From Streptococcus mitis (GTDB lineage Bacteria; Bacillota; Bacilli; Lactobacillales; Streptococcaceae): a stretch of DNA of 64,000 bases. Of this stretch, positions 50,840 to 61,554 are shown piece by piece. The DNA lies in assembly GCF_002860865.1 (NCBI RefSeq), contig NZ_PKIE01000002.1:1-64000 (forward strand). Reading direction: 5' to 3'. Numbering within the stretch: the first letter of the stretch is position 1; every line of letters begins with the position of its first letter. The notes below the pieces were generated by a model. It was not told where the DNA came from and made no database searches. It saw nothing but the letters and a program-made list of their open reading frames with translations. The position numbers and the translations under genes are program-made.

Positions 50840-52414
50840 TTATAATTCTTCTTTTAATAAATTTAACGTCAAAATTCTCAAATTATCTGAATTATTAGGA
50901 TACTGTCTAATTGTTGTAAAGCCTTTATCTAATAAAAGAATAGGCCTAATAGAATAATCTTTATATTTACTTTTCACAAAATCTACTTTTTTCTGAAGTT
51001 GTTCTCTATACTTTCCATGGAGGTGAGTTATTCTATTTCTATATGACAAAAAATCTGATGGAAGCTGTAATACTTTACACTCAATAACATAGATAATTCG
51101 TTTAGCTTCACTTATTGCTAAACAATCAATTTCTCCTGTATTTTGATTTCGAAAATCATCATTCGCAATTTCTTTAGTCACTAATCCTGTTTCTGTATAT
51201 ATTTGCCAAGCTCCGCTGTTAGTAACACTACCAGATTGATACCCAGAATTACACAATAATTTAATAACTTCTATTTCAAATGGTTTTGAATATATAATCT
51301 GAAATAACTCCTCATCTTTTTCAGGTATTGTTCCTGTTGTATTCATTTTAAAAATAAATGATTCAATATAATTATTAAGAGAATCAAACATATTATAACA
51401 TGATATAAAACAATATTTCTCATTAAATAATGGGATTAAAGGTCTTGAGACAATTTTATTTGGATTTCCTAAATAGTCAATATCTATAAAATCTCTAGTT
51501 AACATTAAATTATTTTTAAAGTTTGAATCATAAGTGTACTGAGAAGTAATTCTCTCAAATTCACTCATACTTAAGTAAAATATCCCACCATTATTTTGTT
51601 GCTGGACAAAGGAATTAGTAAACAAATTCAATCTTATTTTGAACCCCTTCCAAAAATTTGTATATCTAGTATCATCAACTCCTTTGAAATGTTCAAAAAA
51701 AGTTCCTTTAAAATAATCAATATTATTTGGTTCTGCTCCATCGAATATTTTATTTATAGAATCGATGTATTTTCCAGGATCATCAAAAAATAAATTATTA
51801 TTTATTCCTGTAGACCTTTGTCCATCACCATATGTAACTTCTGGAAAGATATAGTTATTCTGTAAAAATTTTCTAGAAGTTTCGTCCAATTCTACCTCCA
51901 TTTCAGATAAATAAAGAACTATTTGCAAATCATTTTTCTCACCTGAAAATAACCACTGATAGTGAACAAGTTTTGAATACTTAATCATCTTTTTTAATAA
52001 AACAAAAAAAGATCTCTCTAGTACACAAGTATTGCTTAAAAGAGTTTTGTCTCCCTCCGACCATATAATAGCAATCAGATTTTTTAATGCGATACCCTTA
52101 TCTTTCAAATGTTTCCAATTATCATCAAAATAAATTTTATCTAGAGCTTTGAGAAGTATAGGTATAATGAAATTTATATTGACTCCTTTAGAAAGAAAAA
52201 TAATATCTTTTTTGAGTTTGTCCATCTCTTCTAAAATATCATCTTTGCTTTTTAAAATGACATACTCAGATGAGGCATCGTTTTTTAGCTCTAACTCCTG
52301 TAGAAGATAACTCACATTACTGTACAAATTATCCATACCAATCTTTATCGCTTTTTCTATTGATTTCATCTTTGCTTTTGCCGAATTTCGAATACGTTTT
52401 TTCTTCAACTTCAT
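50840..52414 (-). CDS. Inserted gene with a PD-(D/E)XK-like nuclease C-terminus
   Basis: A 524-residue protein I do not recognise as a named family. The N-terminus is basic (KLKKKRIRNSAKAK), followed by a helical region to about 130 and a mixed region to about 390. The C-terminus looks like a PD-(D/E)XK nuclease core: a Glu in PFEIEVIKLLCNSGY (about 400), Asp in TGEIDCLAI (about 450), ECK in YVIECKVLQ (about 465) and Gln in YREQLQKKVDF (about 490), the order seen in Mrr/NERD/restriction-type enzymes. The gene is much more AT-rich than rml genes. ATG at 52414 follows AAAGGG; a reading from 52453 starts in the repeat. Possibly a single-gene defence or DNA-processing factor. Confidence 0.7.
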   Translation of the reverse strand: MKLKKKRIRNSAKAKMKSIEKAIKIGMDNLYSNVSYLLQELELKNDASSEYVILKSKDDILEEMDKLKKDIIFLSKGVNINFIIPILLKALDKIYFDDNWKHLKDKGIALKNLIAIIWSEGDKTLLSNTCVLERSFFVLLKKMIKYSKLVHYQWLFSGEKNDLQIVLYLSEMEVELDETSRKFLQNNYIFPEVTYGDGQRSTGINNNLFFDDPGKYIDSINKIFDGAEPNNIDYFKGTFFEHFKGVDDTRYTNFWKGFKIRLNLFTNSFVQQQNNGGIFYLSMSEFERITSQYTYDSNFKNNLMLTRDFIDIDYLGNPNKIVSRPLIPLFNEKYCFISCYNMFDSLNNYIESFIFKMNTTGTIPEKDEELFQIIYSKPFEIEVIKLLCNSGYQSGSVTNSGAWQIYTETGLVTKEIANDDFRNQNTGEIDCLAISEAKRIIYVIECKVLQLPSDFLSYRNRITHLHGKYREQLQKKVDFVKSKYKDYSIRPILLLDKGFTTIRQYPNNSDNLRILTLNLLKEEL

Positions 52415-52438
52415 ATACTTTTTCCCTTTCAATCGATT

Positions 52439-53547
<1,109 letters not shown>

Positions 53548-54141
53548 TTACAAATCTTCTTTTTTCAAAGGTTTTACATCCTTAAGTAGTGGATGATTTT
53601 TATCTGCTTCTGAAACCTCTGCTTCTGCAAGATTTTCCCATTCAATGCCAAGGCTTGGATCAGCATAGTTCACAAAGGCATACTTGGGTTTGAGTTCAAG
53701 AGCCCAGTAGTCATTGACCAGATAACTATAAGAAACTGTATCTGATAGGACTTGAAAACCATTGGCCACGCCTCTAGGAACAAAAATTCCCTTGCTAGCA
53801 TCAATAACTGTCTGATAGGTATTTCCGAAGGTTTCTCCTTCACGTAGATCAACCCAAGAACCCAGAACTTTCCCTCCATCTGCTACAGAGATGTACTTAT
53901 CCCATGGTTCTGCATGCAAGCCACGGAGAACATTTTTGCGTGAGAAGGATACATTGTTTTGCAATTTTCCTTCTGCAAAGAAAGACTCTGGAAATCCAAG
54001 TGGCAGCATTTTTTCCTTTTGGAAATTTTCTTTAAACCAGCCACGGTTGTCTCCATGCACAGGGATATCAAACTCCAGCATACCTGGGATTGCATCAACC
54101 TTGTGTGCTGCAAGTGTCTTGCCGAAAAATTTATCTGTCAT
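53548..54141 (-). CDS. rmlC: dTDP-4-dehydrorhamnose 3,5-epimerase
   Basis: RmlC epimerises the keto sugar to the L-configuration. The 197-residue cupin-fold protein has NVSFSRKNVLRGLHAEPWDK with the catalytic His and the FVPRGVANGFQVLSD strand. It is directly adjacent to the rmlA stop codon and 12 bases before rmlB, inside one operon. Confidence 0.96.
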   Translation of the reverse strand: MTDKFFGKTLAAHKVDAIPGMLEFDIPVHGDNRGWFKENFQKEKMLPLGFPESFFAEGKLQNNVSFSRKNVLRGLHAEPWDKYISVADGGKVLGSWVDLREGETFGNTYQTVIDASKGIFVPRGVANGFQVLSDTVSYSYLVNDYWALELKPKYAFVNYADPSLGIEWENLAEAEVSEADKNHPLLKDVKPLKKEDL

Positions 54142-55011
54142 CTATGCTTCTCCTATCAAACGGAGCAGATACTGCCCGTATTCATTTTTCTTAAGTGGTT
54201 GGGCTAAGGCCAACACATCTTCGCGACTGATATAGCCCATGCGGTAAGCAATTTCTTCCAAGTTTGCTACCTGAACATTTTGCATACGTTGAACTGTTTC
54301 GATATACTGTGAAGCCTCTAGTAAACTTTCATGAGTTCCAGTATCTAGCCAAGCAAAGCCACGTCCCATAACCTCAACGGATAAATCTCCACGATCTAGG
54401 TAAGCCTTATTTACATCTGTAATTTCCAGTTCACCACGAGGACTTGGTTTAATACTCTTAGCAATTTCAACTACATCATTATCATAAAAATAGAGTCCTG
54501 TAACTGCATAGTTTGAACGAGGGTTTTCTGGCTTTTCTTCTATAGAAATAGCGTTCATATCCTTGTCAAACTCAACTACACCAAAGCGCTCTGGATCCTT
54601 CACATGGTAGCCAAAAACAGTTGCTCCCGACTCCTTACTTGCTGCCTTTTGTAGCATCTTAGAAAGACCAGGCCCATGGTAGATATTGTCACCTAAGATT
54701 AGCGCAACGCTATCATCACCAATAAACTCTTCCCCAATGATAAATGCTTGTGCCAAACCATCTGGACTTGGTTGCTCTGCATAAGAAAGTTTGATCCCAA
54801 ACTCAGATCCGTCTTGAAGAAGCTCTTTGAATCGATGTAAATCCTGTGGAGTTGAGATAATCAAAATATCCCTAATCCCAGCCAACATCAATGTTGAAAG
54901 TGGGTAGTAAATCATTGGTTTATCATAAACCGGCATAAGTTGTTTTGATGCAGCTCGGGTCAAAGGATATAAACGTGTCCCCGAGCCACCTGCTAGAATA
55001 ATACCTTTCAT
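54142..55011 (-). CDS. rmlA: Glucose-1-phosphate thymidylyltransferase
   Basis: RmlA makes dTDP-glucose, the first step of rhamnose synthesis. The 289-residue nucleotidyltransferase starts [20 protein letters not shown] and has the metal-binding [10 protein letters not shown] and the closing region with [18 protein letters not shown] (in parts). It is the first rml gene here; the 725-base region upstream is gene-poor and must hold any separate rml promoter. Confidence 0.97.
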   Translation of the reverse strand: MKGIILAGGSGTRLYPLTRAASKQLMPVYDKPMIYYPLSTLMLAGIRDILIISTPQDLHRFKELLQDGSEFGIKLSYAEQPSPDGLAQAFIIGEEFIGDDSVALILGDNIYHGPGLSKMLQKAASKESGATVFGYHVKDPERFGVVEFDKDMNAISIEEKPENPRSNYAVTGLYFYDNDVVEIAKSIKPSPRGELEITDVNKAYLDRGDLSVEVMGRGFAWLDTGTHESLLEASQYIETVQRMQNVQVANLEEIAYRMGYISREDVLALAQPLKKNEYGQYLLRLIGEA

Positions 55012-55212
55012 AAAAGGGGTACCTTTCTTTGTTGTTTTAGAGTCAATTACTATTAATTGTGTACTGCTCTAAAAGAAAAACAATCATCACATTTTTTCAT
55101 ATTATTATCTAAAAAATACAGAAAAACTCTTCTTTATCTATAAAAATTCACTTATTTCATATTACATTTAGCATGAAATGAAATAAGCGAATTCTACTTT
55201 GTTTACATACAA
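55012..55212. other. Gene-poor stretch between rmlA and the decayed gene
   Basis: An AT-rich interval. I see the palindrome at 55146-55192 and possible promoter-like T-rich sequence at 55030-55090 that could serve rmlA, but no convincing -10/-35 pair and no coding frame. Confidence 0.4.
55146..55192 (-). terminator. Inverted repeat, possible terminator
   Basis: ATTCACTTATTTCAT (55146-55160) and ATGAAATAAGCGAAT (55178-55192) pair with one mismatch; read on the minus strand it ends in a short T run. It could stop transcription coming from gct before rmlA, which would give the rml genes their own transcript. Confidence 0.5.
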
Positions 55213-55577
55213 TTAAAAATCAATTCCTAAGGATGTTTCAAATAACTGTGTAAGAGGCATAATTTCACCATTTCTTAGTTTTTCAATGCTAAATTACATA
55301 GTAATCAGAGATCCATTAAAAATCTCTAATTTCCTCATCGTAAAAAAATGACAATAAGATACTTATTGATTTCAATTCATTAACAGAATACGAACTAGAC
55401 AAGTGGGTTCGTCTCCTTAACAAACACTTCCAAGCGTTTACTTTCCTCATTCAGTCATCGTAATCTACAACTTACATCATCAGATAAGTCATACTCACCA
55501 TTTATAATAGGTAGAATATGTTGTTTTTCTTCTTCAGTCTTCTCTTCAATAAGCAAATTTTTAAAAATTACTGCCAT
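55213..55577 (-). pseudogene. Decayed gene of unknown family
   Basis: An ATG at 55577 behind AGGTGAGAACA opens a 40-codon frame (MAVIFKNLLIEEKTEEEKQH onward) that stops at 55455. Coding-like stretches continue in other frames: LNEESKRLEVFVKETNPLV, then YDEEIRDF, and IEKLRNGEIMPLTQLFETSL ending at a stop at 55213-55215. Together they suggest a gene of about 120 codons broken by several frameshifts and stops. I do not recognise the family. The remaining 55578-55736 stretch shows nothing convincing. Confidence 0.5.
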
Positions 55578-55736
55578 TGTTCTCACCTCACTTCGATGGT
55601 TAAAGTGTCGTTACTTTATTCTATCAAACATAAGGCGCAAAAACAAGCCATAATCCGATAGGATAGCGATCCCCTCTACTATAAGAAATTCAATACAAAA
55701 GCTATAATTTTTATATCAGCGTTGTTTAATAATATT

Positions 55737-56129
55737 TCATTCTGACAGATCTTCTTTTATCTTTGTCGTTGATATTTCTTTTGTTCTAGGCAAATAAACT
55801 ACTTCAACACCTTCTTCTTCAAGATAATCAAATTTACCTTTCCAATCATCACCCATTACAAAAGTATCAATATGGTACTCTTTAACATCTAACTTTTTCT
55901 GTTCCCAACTAGTTTCAGGAATCACTAAATCGACATATCGAATAGCTTCTACTAAATTTTTTCTATGTTCATAATTAAAGTAACATACTTTATTCTTTTC
56001 TTTTAAATTAAACTCATCACTTGAAACAACTACAATCAAATAATCACCTAGTTGTTTAGCTCGTTTTAAAAGATTTATATGACCATAATGCAATAAATCA
56101 AATGTTCCGTATGTTATAACTCTTTTCAT
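55737..56129 (-). CDS. gct: Glycerol-3-phosphate cytidylyltransferase
   Basis: Gct/TagD makes CDP-glycerol from CTP and glycerol-3-phosphate. The 130-residue protein has the nucleotidyltransferase motif TYGTFDLLHYGHINLLKRAK with the H-x-G-H signature and the late motif EISTTKIKED. The ATG at 56129 follows AAGGAG; a longer reading begins 9 codons upstream. It lies 42 bases after the TagF-like gene, so donor synthesis and transfer of glycerol phosphate are encoded together. Confidence 0.93.
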   Translation of the reverse strand: MKRVITYGTFDLLHYGHINLLKRAKQLGDYLIVVVSSDEFNLKEKNKVCYFNYEHRKNLVEAIRYVDLVIPETSWEQKKLDVKEYHIDTFVMGDDWKGKFDYLEEEGVEVVYLPRTKEISTTKIKEDLSE

Positions 56130-56171
56130 TCCAGGAACTCCTTTTTTATCATTCAAAAAATTCTAATTATT

Positions 56172-57332
56172 TTAATCGACGACCCTATTGTTTTTTATTT
56201 TTTCTTCAATCCAATCAGCACACATTACAGAGGATTTGCCTCTATCAAAACGAACATCTTCTAATTCATAAAGACGAACTTTTTCATCATATTTACTTCT
56301 TTCAAAATCTCTAATAATTTCTATCAACTCATTGTTATGATACGCTCTTGGAAATGGTAATTTATAAAAATTATTATCCAGGGGTCTATCGTTCACATAC
56401 CTTTGATAATCTGGTAAATACAGAAACACTGGACGATTTAATAACATAAAATCAATCGAAGATGACGAATAATCCGTAATCATTACATCTGCACTCATCA
56501 TCAAATCCTGAGGATTTGAGTAGGTTGACACATTTATACAGTTTGTATCCTGTAAATTTATAAAACTAAAATCAACAGTTGGGTGAAAACGAACTAATAT
56601 TTTTACATTTTTTCTAAATTTGTTTTGAAAAGCATGTATTAGTTTCGAGTAATCTAAATTATAAGCATCCAACGATCCATCATCTCTGAACGTCGGCATA
56701 TACAAAACCACCAGTTCGTCTAAATCAATATCAAACAATCTTCTAAATTTTATGTTTGTAGTTTTGATTTTTTCACTTTTAAAAAAATCATCATTTCGAG
56801 GTAATCCAAATTCAAGAAACTCCACATCCTCTGTCAGCCAAAAATTATTTTGCATACCCAAAGTTTGCAAGTACCGACTTGATACGATACCGTCTGTAAT
56901 CTTTCCATCATACTTCGCCATTCTGAGATAAGTTTTTTTTAGGCTCTCTGCAACACTTTTTTCAATTAACTTTACCCCATCTGAGCCATGCCAAGTTTGA
57001 AGATAAATCTGTCCTTTACGCTTCCAAGGTCGATCAGAACAACGAATATTATCTACCCAAACTCTAGCTGTTAACCATTCGTAGAAAGAACGATAACTTC
57101 CATATTTTTCTACACGAACACCTTTTGGGACAGAAATTTCTCTATCTTTTGATATCCATACAAGATCTAGATTATTTTCTCGAGAGACAAGTTCTTCAAG
57201 TATATACTTGGGATTATCTCCCAAACCTCTACCACCAAAATTATCAAACACTATTTTATTAGACTGAATAGGCAATAAATTCAATGGTAATGTAAAGACT
57301 TTTTTTAATAAATTTTTTATATAAAATTTCAT
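56172..57332 (-). CDS. CDP-glycerol glycerophosphotransferase (TagB/TagF-like)
   Basis: A 386-residue enzyme of the TagB/TagF type that transfers glycerol phosphate from CDP-glycerol. Visible signatures are LQTWHGSDGVKLI, VLYMPTFRDDGS and MSADVMITDYSSSSIDFMLL (in parts), typical for this GT-B family. An amphipathic basic N-terminus suggests membrane attachment. The ATG at 57332 overlaps the stop of the upstream acyltransferase frame by 4 bases (ATGA), which settles the start. With gct it predicts a glycerol-phosphate side group or backbone in the polysaccharide. Confidence 0.9.
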   Translation of the reverse strand: MKFYIKNLLKKVFTLPLNLLPIQSNKIVFDNFGGRGLGDNPKYILEELVSRENNLDLVWISKDREISVPKGVRVEKYGSYRSFYEWLTARVWVDNIRCSDRPWKRKGQIYLQTWHGSDGVKLIEKSVAESLKKTYLRMAKYDGKITDGIVSSRYLQTLGMQNNFWLTEDVEFLEFGLPRNDDFFKSEKIKTTNIKFRRLFDIDLDELVVLYMPTFRDDGSLDAYNLDYSKLIHAFQNKFRKNVKILVRFHPTVDFSFINLQDTNCINVSTYSNPQDLMMSADVMITDYSSSSIDFMLLNRPVFLYLPDYQRYVNDRPLDNNFYKLPFPRAYHNNELIEIIRDFERSKYDEKVRLYELEDVRFDRGKSSVMCADWIEEKIKNNRVVD

Positions 57333-57838
57333 ATTATATTTTGTTTTTCTTTTATGCAACAACGACTGATTATATCGACTATATAGTTGAAAATAATACT
57401 CATAATAACACATGCTAAAAATATCAAGAAAGTTCCAATTTTATAAGCAATTCCATCTCTAACGTATGTTTTAAATAATAAAATCACAAATTGATGACTA
57501 ATATAAATAAACGTCGCATTTTTTTTAGCAATATTGACAGCAAAATCTAGCGTCCAGAGTTGAGGATATTTAATCGAAAAGACCATAAGCATACAAGATA
57601 TTATCACCGAACTTACATAAAGTTCAAAATTTGCTCCTAAAAAGGTATATTCAATCAGAGTTAGAAATCCTGAAATCATGAAAAATAAAGGTACAGCAAA
57701 TCGAGCTAATACTTTGTAAAACACTCCAATTTGGCCCAAAAAACCAAAATGTATAGCAATCACACTAAATGTTGCCCAAACTTTTAGAATATATAACGTT
57801 TCATTCTCTCTCTTTTTAATCCTCGCATCTGTCTTCAT
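57329..57838 (-). pseudogene. Acyltransferase-3 gene with a large internal deletion
   Basis: A 169-residue frame that joins the N-terminus of an acyltransferase family 3 membrane protein (LKVWATFSVIAIHFGF and the PLFFMISGF helix) to its C-terminal helices (KKNATFIYISHQFVILLF). Family members have about 330-360 residues and 10 helices; here about half is missing from the middle, in frame, near residue 65-75. The frame has a fair ribosome binding site and couples to the next gene, so it may be kept for translation of that gene rather than activity. Confidence 0.75.
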
Positions 57839-57891
57839 AAATACACCTATATTCTGATTTTTTAATAAAATTAGTAGTTACTACTTACACA

Positions 57892-59166
57892 TTAAAAATT
57901 TTTAAAATCTAAATTTTCCAATTCTGTATCCGAATTAGTTAAAGAAAAGAGCAGTAGGTTTAGAATCCATAAAAAATTATGATAAATCGAAATATTGTCC
58001 GTAAACCATATCAGCATCTGAAACATTGTCAAGACAAAATATATGAATGATTCTTTATGACCAATTTTTACAAATATGCGTTTAGCATTTCTATAAAGGA
58101 GAGTATAAAAATAAATAGATAATCCTACAAATCCTATCTCAATGTAAGATTTCAAAATATCATTATGAATCCCCATTGATCCTGTAAGACCATTGATATT
58201 TAAAGTCATCCAATTATTATCCATCCATTTTGATGCAAAACCTACCCCTCTCCCCATAAATATAGGTGTAAAGCTATAGGTTGATTCAATTCCCTTCCAT
58301 AAATCTGTTCTAGCCATCGAATTGATATTATGTTCTTGGATAAATGTATATATAAAACCAGATTTAATACTATAAACATAAAGGAATATTCCTGTTATAA
58401 ATACTAAGGAAAAGGCATTTAATAAACTTAAAATTTTTCGTTCTTTCCCTAGTTTGCTCACTTTTTTATAATACCAATAAATTACTAAAAATACTGGTAT
58501 GATAATTAACACACTCAAAAATACGATTCGTTTAAGACTTAAAAAGAGAATAATAAGAGCTATTAAGATCTTACGAAATACTGCAGAAAAACTATTTTCT
58601 TTTATAAAATATTGATACAGATAGTACAGAATAAAGAGAGCTGTAATTGGTGCTACCTCATGCATTTCTAGCACCGAACCATTGAAACTAACATCTGTTA
58701 ACATCAAAATAAATTGACTAAGTCCTCCTTGACTATAGGCAACAATGATACTAGTTAAGTAACTAAGTGATATTGCTGTAAAAGTGTAATCTACTACTTT
58801 TTGTCCAAAAAATTGAAAAACAACCATAGCTTGAAAGATAGCTAATAAGCCAAAAATAGTCATACTTGACAATCTACTAAAATACCCACTAAATTGAACT
58901 GGATTCATTAGATGTAATAAAACTGAGTAAAAGAAGAGAACAATTGTTGGCATAGCTAATATCTTAGCAAGATATAATAATTTTTTATTAACAAAAATAA
59001 CCTTTCCGAGACTTACTAATAATAAAATGAATAATACAATAATCAAAATACCAATATAATATTTTGTCATGTATGTTACAGGATACAGATGTTGTCTATC
59101 TGTAGCTAATTCTAAATACACTAACAATATATACAATATCGCGATTGGGTTAAATTTAAATTTCAC
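57892..59166 (-). CDS. wzy: Capsular polysaccharide polymerase Wzy (GTG start)
   Basis: Wzy polymerises lipid-linked repeat units outside the membrane. The 424-residue protein has about 11 membrane helices and one larger external loop (about 275-320 with GRGVGFASKWMDNNW and GIHNDILKSYIEIGFVG, the O-antigen ligase/polymerase-type pattern). Sequence is poorly conserved, as usual for Wzy, so the call rests on topology and position between wzx and the transferase genes. Start is GTG at 59166 behind AAGGAAG; the wzx stop lies 2 bases upstream. Confidence 0.85.
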   Translation of the reverse strand: MKFKFNPIAILYILLVYLELATDRQHLYPVTYMTKYYIGILIIVLFILLLVSLGKVIFVNKKLLYLAKILAMPTIVLFFYSVLLHLMNPVQFSGYFSRLSSMTIFGLLAIFQAMVVFQFFGQKVVDYTFTAISLSYLTSIIVAYSQGGLSQFILMLTDVSFNGSVLEMHEVAPITALFILYYLYQYFIKENSFSAVFRKILIALIILFLSLKRIVFLSVLIIIPVFLVIYWYYKKVSKLGKERKILSLLNAFSLVFITGIFLYVYSIKSGFIYTFIQEHNINSMARTDLWKGIESTYSFTPIFMGRGVGFASKWMDNNWMTLNINGLTGSMGIHNDILKSYIEIGFVGLSIYFYTLLYRNAKRIFVKIGHKESFIYFVLTMFQMLIWFTDNISIYHNFLWILNLLLFSLTNSDTELENLDFKNF

Positions 59167-59168
59167 TA

Positions 59169-60626
59169 TTACTTCCTTTTAAATAAATGAGTACGTTCTA
59201 AAAAATTTGTTCGTAAACCAATAATTACCCTGTTTTTTGAAGAAAAGATGTACAAAATCAATAAACTAATATAAATAAAAGCTCCGACTATAATTTCAAT
59301 AATAAGTGTAAGTAGCGATGTAGGTAAAATACTTGAAATAAGAATTAAGACCATATACATTACTGAACCAATAAGAAATAATATCCCAGCATTTATCAGA
59401 TATTCTCTGATATGTAAATAATTTCTAGCGATCCACGTTTGATAGCAACATAGAACTAACTCTGCAACAATTGTTCCTATAACAGCTCCCATTGCTCCTA
59501 TCTTCGGAATCAAAATAATATTAATCAAAATATTAACAACGGCTCCATAAAGCAAAGATACCGTATATTCCTTGTCAAAACTTCGTGGAATTAAAAACTG
59601 AGTTCGGATGACATTTCCAAAAGCCGAAAATACTAAAGCCGGTGTCATTCCTGCAATAATTTGGCTACTTGTCCTAAATTCTTCACCCCAATAAACAGGA
59701 GCAAAGGTTGCAGAAACTCCTGCTAAACCGAAAGCACAGCCCATTGTAATCACTAAAACGATCCACATCGTTTTATCAACATATTCTAAACTTTTTTGTT
59801 CATCACCTATACTCAGTAAATGTACTGTTCGAGGCAACATTACAGCTCCAAAGGCTTGAATCAGAGCTTTTGGAATACTAATGATCTTATCTGAATTCTC
59901 ATAAAAAGCAGTTTCCTTCAAACTACTATACATTCCAAGCATTATTTTATCTAGAAACGAAAAAATACTAACCGCTAAGACGGGGAAAAATAAAATAATA
60001 ATAGGTTTCATGTGTTTCTTTATTTTTCCAAGACTAGGGCGCACAAAGTTTACTTGTTTTAACAAAAATGGCCATGTAATCAACTGACCAAGCAGGGTAC
60101 TCCCTGCCATTATAAAGGTATATAAATAGATATCATTAGGGCTTTTTACAAATGTAAAGATAGATATTAAAGTCAATAATTTAACAAATGAATTCCTAGC
60201 AACTGTAATACGAAACTCTTCAAGACCATAAAAAAACCAACTAACATCTGTTGCATACGATAAAACATGTAATACTTGGATATAGGCTACAATCTGAAAA
60301 CTATTCACAAATACTGTTGCATAAATCAAATATGAGACGGTCATAACTAGTGAACACGTTAACTGAACCGCGTAAATATTCGAAAATTCCTGATTCAAAT
60401 GTTCTCTACTTGTTCGTACCTGTGCTATTGTCCGATTCCCATAATTAGAAATCCCCAACATGGACAGAATCATAAAGTAAAAAGCAATAGAATAGGTAAA
60501 AGAATAAACTCCAATTTGCTCTGCACCTAACACACGCGCTAAGTAAGGTGAGGTAATAAACGGTACTATTACAGCTAAGATCTGATATAAGACATTGTAA
60601 ACAATGTTTTTCTTTAAACTAGGCAA
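59169..60626 (-). CDS. wzx: Repeat-unit flippase Wzx (TTG start)
   Basis: Wzx moves undecaprenyl-linked repeat units across the membrane. The 485-residue protein of the MOP/polysaccharide-synthesis family has about 14 helices, with the N-terminal NIVYNVLYQILAVIVPFITSPYLARVLG segment (parts) typical of capsular flippases. The start is TTG at 60626 with GGGGAG 6 bases upstream. Lies between the capsular GT gene and wzy. Confidence 0.92.
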   Translation of the reverse strand: MPSLKKNIVYNVLYQILAVIVPFITSPYLARVLGAEQIGVYSFTYSIAFYFMILSMLGISNYGNRTIAQVRTSREHLNQEFSNIYAVQLTCSLVMTVSYLIYATVFVNSFQIVAYIQVLHVLSYATDVSWFFYGLEEFRITVARNSFVKLLTLISIFTFVKSPNDIYLYTFIMAGSTLLGQLITWPFLLKQVNFVRPSLGKIKKHMKPIIILFFPVLAVSIFSFLDKIMLGMYSSLKETAFYENSDKIISIPKALIQAFGAVMLPRTVHLLSIGDEQKSLEYVDKTMWIVLVITMGCAFGLAGVSATFAPVYWGEEFRTSSQIIAGMTPALVFSAFGNVIRTQFLIPRSFDKEYTVSLLYGAVVNILINIILIPKIGAMGAVIGTIVAELVLCCYQTWIARNYLHIREYLINAGILFLIGSVMYMVLILISSILPTSLLTLIIEIIVGAFIYISLLILYIFSSKNRVIIGLRTNFLERTHLFKRK

Positions 60627-60637
60627 GATTCTCCCCT

Positions 60638-61549
60638 CTACTGATTCAGTAAGTAACTGTACAAGCTCTCAGATTTATCATTGTAATTTTTTTTATAATT
60701 TAATTTATGAAAATCAGAAATTTGACATAATTGCTGGTAACGTTCCTTTGAAAAATCATTATTTAATTCATCAACCATTATATGTGGTGCTGCGTTCGTA
60801 TAGGTGGGTACAGACTGCCAAACATCCGAATAATGTTCAGCTACAATCGTGAACAGCAAATGAAAAACAAAATAATGTATTGCAATATTCTCTCTACACC
60901 AATATTCTACTAGCAACTTCTTCACAGATAGTATTAAAGGGTGATTTGCTGTTGAAGCAATCATCCAGCTTGATGATGAAATATTTTCTTCGATTGAAGA
61001 TAGACTCTTATACATAAAAAATGGATTTTTTTCAATTAATTCCTTAATTGTACTACCAGTGCAATAAACTGTGGCATCTAACCAAATACCTCCATATTTA
61101 GATAAAATCTCAACACGCAAAACATCTGAAAAATTTGCGTTATTTATGATACCTTTATTCCACTTATACAAAATTTCTTCAGGAATTGTTACATACTGTT
61201 GAATAGTCTGAGCCGTTAATACTGTAATTTTATAATCTGGAAATTCTCTTTTAACAGACTTATAACATGATTTCACCAAATCTGGAGCATTCTCCATACC
61301 TTGAAACCAGCAAATCCAGATTTGCTTGGGAACTTTTTCTGATAAGTATGATTTATCAAAAGGGTTTGAAATTAAAGAACCGTATTTCTTTTTTAGTATT
61401 CTGTAGGCCCTATCTTCAAGTTGCACTTCTCGAATAGCCTTACTCCGAATCCACCACAAGGGCCAACGGTTACGTAAGGCGTGAATAACAACAGGAAAAA
61501 ACGTTCCATTTTTTAAAGATAGTTTTAATTTTTCTATATTCATCGCCAT
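60638..61549 (-). CDS. Capsular polysaccharide glycosyltransferase (Caps_synth/GT32-like)
   Basis: A 303-residue glycosyltransferase with the Caps_synth/GT32-type pattern: PKQIWICWFQGMENAPDLV, then NFSDVLRVEILSKYGGIWLDATVYC (in parts), where the Asp-Ala-Thr stretch stands in the DXD metal site. It is likely to transfer a hexose to the growing repeat unit; donor and linkage cannot be read. Two possible starts (ATG GCG ATG) differ by two codons. Spaced 5 bases after the GT2 gene. Confidence 0.8.
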   Translation of the reverse strand: MAMNIEKLKLSLKNGTFFPVVIHALRNRWPLWWIRSKAIREVQLEDRAYRILKKKYGSLISNPFDKSYLSEKVPKQIWICWFQGMENAPDLVKSCYKSVKREFPDYKITVLTAQTIQQYVTIPEEILYKWNKGIINNANFSDVLRVEILSKYGGIWLDATVYCTGSTIKELIEKNPFFMYKSLSSIEENISSSSWMIASTANHPLILSVKKLLVEYWCRENIAIHYFVFHLLFTIVAEHYSDVWQSVPTYTNAAPHIMVDELNNDFSKERYQQLCQISDFHKLNYKKNYNDKSESLYSYLLNQ

Positions 61550-61554
61550 AAAAT

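Noticed and set aside
57333..57413. 27-codon extension of the TagF-like protein
   Set aside because: It overlaps the acyltransferase frame, and the ATGA overlap at 57329-57332 marks the real start.
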